10,058 bases of DNA from Humisphaera sp. (GTDB lineage: Bacteria > Planctomycetota > Phycisphaerae > Tepidisphaerales > Tepidisphaeraceae): NCBI GenBank assembly GCA_025351525.1, contig JANXVV010000125.1, positions 1 to 10,058 on the forward strand, in the 5' to 3' direction. Shown piece by piece: positions 1 through 5,856 of the stretch. The position numbers and the translations under genes are program-made. Under the pieces are notes generated by a model. That model ran no database searches and was not told the origin of the DNA. It saw nothing but the letters and a program-made list of their open reading frames with translations. The number at the start of each line of letters is the position of its first letter. Within the stretch, counting starts at the first letter, position 1.

Positions 1-118
1 GTCTATTGGTCAGGCCAGTACAGGTCTCGGAGTACCGCGACCTGTGGCACCCAACCGAGACGAGGAAGTGATTGCAGGCCGGTTCCTTGTGGTCGCTTGC
101 CGCTTATAACCGATCGGT
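1..118. other. Left-edge flank beyond the recQ stop, no provable gene
   Basis: Two plus-strand frames are open from the window edge: one ends at TGA 69-71 (22 codons, ending ...LWHPTETRK) and one at TAA 107-109 (35 codons). Either could be the tail of a gene converging on recQ, but both are too short to judge. The stretch also contains two mutually exclusive stems. ACAGGTC at 20-26 can pair with GACCTGT at 39-45, and GTCTCGG at 24-30 can pair with CCGAGAC at 55-61. They could act in termination downstream of recQ, but no T-run follows on either strand, so I do not call a terminator. Confidence 0.3.
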
Positions 119-2047
119 TCACGCGCTCATCTGCTCGACAAATTCCAGTACTTCTCGAAACGGTCGCCCGGACCATGCTCCGAAAAGCGCATGCCGTCCG
201 AGTTTTTCGCGGGACGCCTGCGGTGACGTGATGCCGCACAGAAAGCGGGTGATCTGACGGGGAGCCTGCAACGAGCGATGCCGTTCCGCCTGCAACTTGG
301 CGATGGTGTTGGCATCATTGTCGCCGAGGGCACGGCGATGCGTCACCGGCAGTCGTCCCGGCGGTTGCCCGTCACAACGATCGCAATGCCCGCACGGATC
401 GTCTTTCGTCTCTCCGAAATAGTTCAACAAGTATTTCGTGCGACAGCCGGGGCAGACCGTGAATTTGAGGATTTCCTGAATGCGCTCGACATCGCGATTT
501 TCGCGCTCGACGAATCGGGAATTGATTTTGGCGATCAGCGGCGCAAGTTCCGGCACCCCATGCTTCAGGCGATACCCCTGCCGCACCCCGGCGACTTGCA
601 GCTTGAGGTGGCCCTGCTCCTCCAGAAAATTCAGGGCGGTGATAATTCGCTCGCGCGTGTCGCCGGTCGTGCGGGTGACGAAATCCAGATCGAGCTTCCA
701 CCAGGTCACTCCCTTCTCAGCGCACTTGAAAACGCGCTTCAGAAATTCGGCGCGGACCGCGTCAAATTTCGCCAGCATCTGGCTTCCGGGAGTCAGTGGT
801 TGGAACTTGTATTCGGTGTAGAAAGGGCCGGTGCTTTCGAGATAGCCCATGAGTTCGAGATAGGTCAGCGTCGTCTCAAGGACGATCGGGCGGATGTCGT
901 GCTGATGCGACAGATCGTAAGTGGAAATGTCGAACACTTCGCCGCGATTGAACACGGCTTTCACGAGCGAATCCACCGCCTGCGGCGTGGGAGTATCGCC
1001 GAACGTGAAATTTTCCAGAACCACGATGTCATCCTGCGCCGCCAGCATTTCGCAGTACGACAACTCCCCATCGCGGCCCGCGCGGCCAATTTCCTGGGCG
1101 TAATTCTCGATGCTCTTCGATAGGTTGTAATGAAACACGTAGCGGATATCGCGCTTGTCGATCCCCATGCCGAAGGCGATGGTCGCGACGACGATGGCAT
1201 CGGTTGAAGCCATGAAGCGATCCTGAATCGCATGGCGGATTTCGCTGTTCAGGCCCGCATGATACGCCTCGGCTTTGAAACCATTGTCGGCGAGAAATTT
1301 CGCCACCTCCTCAGCCGTTCGCTGGAGGGTGACGTAGACGATGGTGGGGCCGGGTGGCCGGGAAACCAGGCGGTTGAGAAGAATGACCTGCCGTTTGCTC
1401 GCTTCGCAGGGGATGACGTGCAGATTGAGATTGGGCCGATAGAAGCCGGTCTGCACGATATCGTCGGCGGCGATTTCAAATGCTTTGGCGATCTGCTGCG
1501 CGACGACGGGCGTGGCGGTGGCGGTCAGGGCCAACACCCGGCCCACGCGCAACTCCCTGGCGAGTGTTGCCAACTTCAAATAATCAGGACGAAAGTTGTG
1601 ACCCCATTCACTGATGCAGTGCGCTTCGTCGACCGCCATCATGGCGATCTTCAACTCTTTGAGGGTTCGCAAAAATCGCTCGTTGGCCAATCGCTCCGGG
1701 GCGATGAACAGCATCTTCAGGCTACCATTGCGCAGATCTTTGAAAACCTGACGCGCCTCTTCGGTGGTGATGCTGGAATCCAGGCGGGACGCGGCAATGC
1801 CCTTGCTCCGCAGCACATCGATCTGATCCTTCATCAAGGCGATCAATGGCGAGATCACGAGTGTCACGCCGTCCAGAAGCAGTGCGGGAAGCTGATAGCA
1901 AAGGCTTTTGCCGGCACCGGTTGGGAAAATTGCCAGGACGGAACGGCCTTCGAGCAGCTTGGTGATCGCCGGTTCCTGCCCGCCGCGAAAGGCGGGGAAG
2001 CCGAAGGTGTCGGTGAGGAGTTGAAGTGCCGGCGATGATTCAGAAAT
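119..2047 (-). CDS. recQ: RecQ-family ATP-dependent 3'-5' DNA helicase, non-canonical start and C-terminal half
   Basis: This is a superfamily 2 helicase that unwinds DNA in recombination and repair. Residues are numbered from the candidate ATT start (642 aa; E. coli RecQ has 609). Seen: a motif 0 region FGFPAFRGGQE with its Gln at 24, Walker A FPTGAGKS at 41-48, DEAH at 140-143 followed by the RecQ aromatic loop CISEWGHNFRPDYL, TATATP, AFGMGIDK, and motif VI QEIGRAGRDG at 318-327. A cysteine cluster at 532, 535, 552, 555 and 558 resembles the RecQ zinc site. In canonical RecQ that site follows the helicase core directly; here about 200 residues, probably including winged helices, come between. 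A conserved-looking tail (RFLCGITSP, LFGAWSG) replaces HRDC. The open frame reaches upstream only to TGA 2053-2051, and no ATG, GTG or TTG lies between that stop and GTG 1867. Starting at GTG 1867 would delete Walker A. Function is near certain; the start is uncertain. Confidence 0.93.
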   Translation of the reverse strand: MSESSPALQLLTDTFGFPAFRGGQEPAITKLLEGRSVLAIFPTGAGKSLCYQLPALLLDGVTLVISPLIALMKDQIDVLRSKGIAASRLDSSITTEEARQVFKDLRNGSLKMLFIAPERLANERFLRTLKELKIAMMAVDEAHCISEWGHNFRPDYLKLATLARELRVGRVLALTATATPVVAQQIAKAFEIAADDIVQTGFYRPNLNLHVIPCEASKRQVILLNRLVSRPPGPTIVYVTLQRTAEEVAKFLADNGFKAEAYHAGLNSEIRHAIQDRFMASTDAIVVATIAFGMGIDKRDIRYVFHYNLSKSIENYAQEIGRAGRDGELSYCEMLAAQDDIVVLENFTFGDTPTPQAVDSLVKAVFNRGEVFDISTYDLSHQHDIRPIVLETTLTYLELMGYLESTGPFYTEYKFQPLTPGSQMLAKFDAVRAEFLKRVFKCAEKGVTWWKLDLDFVTRTTGDTRERIITALNFLEEQGHLKLQVAGVRQGYRLKHGVPELAPLIAKINSRFVERENRDVERIQEILKFTVCPGCRTKYLLNYFGETKDDPCGHCDRCDGQPPGRLPVTHRRALGDNDANTIAKLQAERHRSLQAPRQITRFLCGITSPQASREKLGRHALFGAWSGRPFREVLEFVEQMSA

Positions 2048-2073
2048 GGGTCACATCCTTTCCGGTCCCCTCC
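2045..2073 (-). promoter_or_regulatory. recQ translation start region: ATG-TGA pair and candidate ATT start
   Basis: Reading the minus strand, GGAGGGG (2073-2067) lies 10 nt before ATG (2056-2054). That ATG is in frame with recQ but is followed at once by TGA (2053-2051), then CCC, then ATT (2047-2045) and the RecQ N-terminus. AAAGGA (2061-2056) lies 8 nt before the ATT, which is good Shine-Dalgarno spacing. AUU is a known rare bacterial start codon, as in infC and pcnB of E. coli. Three explanations remain: an ATT start, a start-stop codon pair with re-initiation, or a nonsense mutation or sequencing error in codon 2. Confidence 0.5.
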
Positions 2074-2214
2074 CACCATGTACTCATGGGGGGAGGGTTA
2101 GGGTGAGGGGGTATTTTTCTTTTGGAAGTCAGGCTGTCCTAACTGTTTTTCCACTCGTAAAAAAACCCCTCACCCTAACCCTTCCCCCGGAGTACCGGAG
2201 GGAGGGGACCGGAA
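2060..2214. repeat. REPIN-like long inverted repeat between SNF2 and recQ
   Basis: Two arms of about 57-58 bp (2060-2117 and 2158-2214) are imperfect inverted copies separated by about 40 bp. Both arms share TTCCGGTCCCCTCCC at the outer end and GGGTTAGGGTGAGGGG near the inner end. Each also holds a small internal stem around TACTC/GAGTA. The C-rich motif CCCTCACCCTAACCC is, to my knowledge, a common dispersed intergenic repeat in several bacterial groups, Planctomycetes included. The right arm ends 3 bp from the SNF2 stop codon, and the left arm contains the GGAGGGG ahead of recQ. In minus-strand RNA the whole unit would fold into a very long hairpin between the two helicase genes. It may attenuate readthrough into recQ or mask its ribosome binding site. 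No target-site duplication is visible. Confidence 0.85.
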
Positions 2215-2217
2215 GTT

Positions 2218-5200
2218 TTACGACAACAGCAGTTCCAAATCTTCCTTCTTCAATGAGCCGATCAAACTGTTCTCCCCGTTGATGATCGCATCCGCCAGAT
2301 CCCGCTTCGTCTGCTGCAGCGCCAGCACTTTTTCTTCAACCGTATTTTTGGCGATCAGCCGAAATGCGAACACTTGCCGGGTTTGCCCGATGCGGTGGGT
2401 GCGGTCGATCGCCTGCGCCTCGACCGCCGGATTCCACCAGGGATCGAGCAGGAAAACGTAGTCCGCCGCCGTGAGATTCAGCCCGACGCCGCCCGCCTTC
2501 AGACTGATCAAAAACAGTTTGCAATTGGGATCGGTTTGAAATCGATCGACCTTGGCCTGACGATCGCGGGTTTTGCCGTCGAGGTATTCGTAGACAACGC
2601 CATCTTTATCCAACTGCTTTTTGACGAGCGACAAAAAGCTGGTGAACTGCGAGAAGACGAGCGCCTTGTGTCCCTCATCGATCACCTCGGCGAGGCGCGG
2701 CAGCAGGGCGTCGAGTTTGGCGCTCGGAGCTTCGGTCAATTTTTTGTCGATCAACGCCGGATGGCACGCCGCCTGGCGCAACCGAAGCAGGGCTTCGAGA
2801 ATCATGAACTTCGACTTCGCCAATCCCTTCTCCTCAATCTGACCCAGCAGATTGAGCCGGTAATGATCCCGTAAATCGTCGTACATTTTGCGCTGCTCGG
2901 TGTCCAATTCGCAAAAAAGCGTCTGCTCCTGTTTCTCGGGCAAATCTTTGGCGACCTGCGACTTTGTCCGCCGCAGGATGAAGGGACGCAGCCCGCGCGA
3001 CAGCATGATGCGGGTGTCGGGATCGGGATTTTTCGCGGCGGCGGAACTGAAAATATTCGCCGAGCCCAGCATCCCGGGATTGAGGAAATCGAACAGGCTC
3101 CACAGTTCGCCGAGATGATTCTGCACCGGCGTTCCGCTCAGGCAGAGCCGGTGATCGCCCTGCAGCAGTCGAACCGCTTTCGCCGCCTCGCAGGCGGAAT
3201 TTTTGACGGCCTGCGCTTCATCCAGCACCACGTAATCGAACGCATTGTCCTTGATGAAAGGGGCATCATTCCGCAGCGTCCCATACGTCGTCAACACCAG
3301 ATCGTGCGCGGCGAAATGAGCGCCGTCCTTTTTGCGCGTGGAGGTGCTGTGATCGAGCACCTTCAGTTGCGGGGCAAATTTCGAGGCTTCCTCTTTCCAG
3401 TTGAAAATCAGTGAACGCGGCACCACCACCAGCGACGGTTTTCGGGGGCGGACATTGGCCTCGCCATCCCGTCGCCTTGCCTCAAGCATCGCCAGAACCT
3501 GCACCGTTTTGCCGAGACCCATGTCATCGGCCAGACAGCCACCGAATCCGAAACGGCGGAGGAACTCGAACCAGCCCAGGCCTTCTCGCTGATAAGGCCG
3601 TAGTTCACCGATGAAGGTATCGGGCGGTTCCGCCGGGGCGATTCCATCGAACCGGCGCAGCTCATCGCGAGTGCGGCGGAATGTTTCATCGCACGTCGCC
3701 TCGGGCTGCGAGGCCAGCAGCGCATCCAGCAACCCGACCTGCGTGCGGCTGAACCGGACGCTGTCGTCGTGGGTCTTCCCGGCACCGGCGAGCGGACCGT
3801 ATTTTTTCAGCCATGCTTCCGGCAACATGCCGAAGGTGCCATCGTCAAGCCGCACGATATTTTCGCCTTTGCGAAGGGCCGCCAGCAGTGCGGGCAGCGA
3901 CGCGGAGATGCCGCCGAAATCCGCCTTGACGTTCAGATCAAACCAGTCGATTCCGCTGGTCACCTCGACTTTGATTTCACCGGCCTGCCGATACAGTTTG
4001 CCGTCCGCCTCGACGTGCCATCCCTCGACCGCCAACGCACGGATAACGCCCGGCAGCGCCTTGGGTGCCAGTTGCGGCACAACGGTTCCGGTTCCATAGC
4101 AGTGCTGTTCGCGAAATCCGACGGCGAACAGGCGATCGCGCGCCGCCGCTTCCGCCACCGGATCGCGGCGGATCAACGAGCGTTTTTTGCGGTCGAAAAT
4201 TCCCGATCCCGACGTCTTGGAATCCACGACTTGCTCGCCGTAGCCGAACGATAACACACCGATCAACTTTTCTTCGCCCGAATCACCATAGTAAGAGCGG
4301 TATTGGGCTTTCGGAGCCGGCTTGATCATAAGCCGCGGGCGCATCGGCACATTTTCTTCGCTCACGCTGAGCGATTCGGGGGCGTGCAATGTGGGCAGTC
4401 GCGGCACCGAATAAAGCTCGGCCAACAGCTCATCGGACTGATCGAACGGCACGCGGACTTCCGCTCGGGATCGCAGAAGAATGACCCAGGCAAACGCCCC
4501 CAGATCGTCGAACGCCGCGACGGTGCCATCCTTGAAAAAGGCGTTTCCGTTGGCGGTCAAAAGGACCGGATCGGAGATTGGAAGGCGGGTTTCACCGCGC
4601 TCGATCAGCCCGGTCATGATGAAACATTTTTCGGTTTCATCCCGGCGAATGTCGACGCCCAGTTGCCAGGCAGGGCCCTCGTCGCAATGCAGAGGGGTTT
4701 CATCCAATTCGGCCCCAGCGGAGCGGCGTAAAAAAGCCCGTCCGCTTCGGCACATGCGCGGCAACAAGGCCGCCGCGTGCGCTTCGGATAGTCGCCTTTT
4801 GGTGGGTGACTCGGTCGCGTAATAGTAGGGCCGGTCGGATTGCGCACCGGCCATAAGGGCAATGATTTCCCGATCGACCGGATCGGGCATTTTCTTCACC
4901 ATGTCCGCCGAAGTCCCCGTCGAGATCAGCTTCTTCCAACCGCCGTCTTTCCGTCGCTCGCGTGCGAGCGTTTCGATGACCAGCCCTTTCCCTTCCATCG
5001 TCCCCGCGACATCGACGGCGTAAATGAGCTCTTTGCCCGCGGGCCATCGCTCTTCAGTGACTAAACCGGAATAATTGGAACTGCTGCGCAACGCCTCGAA
5101 CAACGGCTTCCACACCGGGGCGGGCCGGGGCATCTCCCCCAACAGGTCCACCGACGCTTTAACGCTCAACCGGCGTGGTCGGTCGTGTCGCGGCATGCAC

Positions 5201-5583
5201 CATATTTCCGACGGCATCGACAGGGGGACGCGCTCGTTCAGCAACGCGACGGGCCGCGTCAGAACAATGCCGTTGGAATCCAGCAAGCCTTCGTATTCGG
5301 CCTCCGTCGTCGCGGCTAAAACATGCGGGCATGGGGCAGCTTCATTTCGCTGCGATGCCGGGCAGTTGCAGACATACAGAAAGTCGCCCGCCAGCGAACT
5401 TATGACACATTCGTGGATCTTCAGGCCCCTGCCTTGCAACAGGACGTTGATCCGTCCATCGGGCATCCTGAACAAATCAATCTGACCTTGATCCAGATAT
5501 TGAATCGCGACCGTCCGTTCCACATCGCCGGTCCAGCGAGCGATGCGTTCGGAAGTCGTGAAGGTTTTTTGTTTTTTTTTCAC
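2218..5583 (-). CDS. SWIM zinc-finger SNF2-family DEAQ-box DNA-dependent ATPase
   Basis: This is a Swi2/Snf2 ATPase of the bacterial SWIM-SNF2 type (1121 aa), expected to translocate on double-stranded DNA and remodel DNA-protein complexes; its target is unknown. Seen: an N-terminal SWIM finger with C72, C74, C85 and H87 (CNC...CPH); a long bacterial SNF2-associated region at about 95-650; then the SNF2_N motor with LRPYQREGLGW at 661-671, Walker A DDMGLGKT at 686-693, DEAQ at 788-791 and SGTPVQN at 816-822. The second RecA lobe has LVFSQF at 975-980, AGGVGLNLT at 1030-1038 and RTHRIGQTRQV at 1061-1071. All core ATPase motifs are intact. The start is GTG 5583, because an in-frame TAG lies five codons upstream. 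There is no Shine-Dalgarno sequence; a promoter sits just ahead, so the transcript is probably near-leaderless. Codons 2-4 form a run of nine A. The stop lies 3 bp from the inverted repeat that precedes recQ, and the two genes are probably co-transcribed. Confidence 0.95.
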   Translation of the reverse strand: MKKKQKTFTTSERIARWTGDVERTVAIQYLDQGQIDLFRMPDGRINVLLQGRGLKIHECVISSLAGDFLYVCNCPASQRNEAAPCPHVLAATTEAEYEGLLDSNGIVLTRPVALLNERVPLSMPSEIWCMPRHDRPRRLSVKASVDLLGEMPRPAPVWKPLFEALRSSSNYSGLVTEERWPAGKELIYAVDVAGTMEGKGLVIETLARERRKDGGWKKLISTGTSADMVKKMPDPVDREIIALMAGAQSDRPYYYATESPTKRRLSEAHAAALLPRMCRSGRAFLRRSAGAELDETPLHCDEGPAWQLGVDIRRDETEKCFIMTGLIERGETRLPISDPVLLTANGNAFFKDGTVAAFDDLGAFAWVILLRSRAEVRVPFDQSDELLAELYSVPRLPTLHAPESLSVSEENVPMRPRLMIKPAPKAQYRSYYGDSGEEKLIGVLSFGYGEQVVDSKTSGSGIFDRKKRSLIRRDPVAEAAARDRLFAVGFREQHCYGTGTVVPQLAPKALPGVIRALAVEGWHVEADGKLYRQAGEIKVEVTSGIDWFDLNVKADFGGISASLPALLAALRKGENIVRLDDGTFGMLPEAWLKKYGPLAGAGKTHDDSVRFSRTQVGLLDALLASQPEATCDETFRRTRDELRRFDGIAPAEPPDTFIGELRPYQREGLGWFEFLRRFGFGGCLADDMGLGKTVQVLAMLEARRRDGEANVRPRKPSLVVVPRSLIFNWKEEASKFAPQLKVLDHSTSTRKKDGAHFAAHDLVLTTYGTLRNDAPFIKDNAFDYVVLDEAQAVKNSACEAAKAVRLLQGDHRLCLSGTPVQNHLGELWSLFDFLNPGMLGSANIFSSAAAKNPDPDTRIMLSRGLRPFILRRTKSQVAKDLPEKQEQTLFCELDTEQRKMYDDLRDHYRLNLLGQIEEKGLAKSKFMILEALLRLRQAACHPALIDKKLTEAPSAKLDALLPRLAEVIDEGHKALVFSQFTSFLSLVKKQLDKDGVVYEYLDGKTRDRQAKVDRFQTDPNCKLFLISLKAGGVGLNLTAADYVFLLDPWWNPAVEAQAIDRTHRIGQTRQVFAFRLIAKNTVEEKVLALQQTKRDLADAIINGENSLIGSLKKEDLELLLS

Positions 5584-5592
5584 CGTGCGGGG

Positions 5593-5621
5593 ATACTACC
5601 GACTGCATTGAATAATTTCAA
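5593..5621 (-). promoter_or_regulatory. Sigma70-like promoter of the SNF2 gene
   Basis: On the minus strand TTGAAA (5621-5616, 5 of 6 to consensus) and TAGTAT (5598-5593, 4 of 6) are separated by exactly 17 bp. A start at the A of position 5586, seven bases past the -10 box, would give an untranslated leader of only about 3 nt before GTG 5583. This agrees with the lack of a ribosome binding site. Confidence 0.6.
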
Positions 5622-5718
5622 AATGATTAATGTTTGCACGGATTTTGTGTCGAGACCCCCACATTTAATTTTTTTGGGTTTCGTACCCCATCACGTAGCC
5701 GAGTAATTGCCGATCCTC

Positions 5719-5802
5719 ATTATTCAGCCGGTCTCGCTTGCGAGATGTGTCCGGCGGGAGGATCAGTTAGACGCGGCTCGCAAACGAAACCGGCTGAATA
5801 AT
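5719..5802. repeat. 26-bp-arm inverted repeat in the divergent SNF2/comEC spacer
   Basis: Arms 5719-5744 and 5777-5802 match at 24 of 26 positions (ATTATTCAGCCGGTYTCGYT and on), around a 32-nt centre. Both mismatches (5733/5788 and 5737/5784) become G.U pairs in minus-strand RNA but C.A clashes in plus-strand RNA. A shorter pair, GATCCTC at 5712-5718 and GAGGATC at 5758-5764, could compete. The element lies upstream of both divergent genes and so is not a terminator for either. It could be a mobile hairpin repeat, a regulator binding region, or the 5' leader of comEC. It has no resemblance to the other two inverted repeats in the window. Confidence 0.8.
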
Positions 5803-5856
5803 AGATGGTCTTAAAACTTTAAATATGTTGTTGGCAGTTGAGGCAGTCACGGTAAG

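Larger units (their letters stand above)
5584..5856. other. Divergent intergenic region between the SNF2 gene and comEC
   Basis: This 273-bp spacer is AT-richer than the flanking genes. It holds the SNF2 promoter on the left and the 26-bp inverted repeat on the right. Between the repeat and the comEC start, 5803-5840 is AT-rich and is the likeliest site for the comEC promoter. I could not find a -35/-10 pair there good enough to call. No short ORF looks coding. Confidence 0.6.

Noticed and set aside
278..1123. 281-codon plus-strand open frame
   Set aside because: It is antisense to the helicase and C-terminal regions of recQ and shows no recognisable domain. It is a shadow of a GC-rich gene.
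119..1867. recQ starting at GTG 1867 (582 aa)
   Set aside because: The same frame continues upstream through DTFGFPAFRGGQE and Walker A FPTGAGKS, which are essential RecQ motifs. The shorter form would be inactive.
2051..2056. Selenocysteine or reassigned TGA at recQ codon 2
   Set aside because: A selenocysteine at position 2 has no precedent in RecQ, and no SECIS-like hairpin follows within the coding sequence. TGA serves as the ordinary stop of recQ itself and of the 86-aa gene, so codon reassignment is not supported.
2060..2214. CRISPR array or tandem repeat in the C-rich spacer
   Set aside because: There are only two copies, in inverted rather than direct orientation, and no regular spacers.
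119..5583. SNF2 plus RecQ as an antiphage defence island
   Set aside because: No methyltransferase, nuclease, PLD or DUF1998-type partner is present as in DISARM or similar systems. Both proteins match general bacterial repair or remodelling families.
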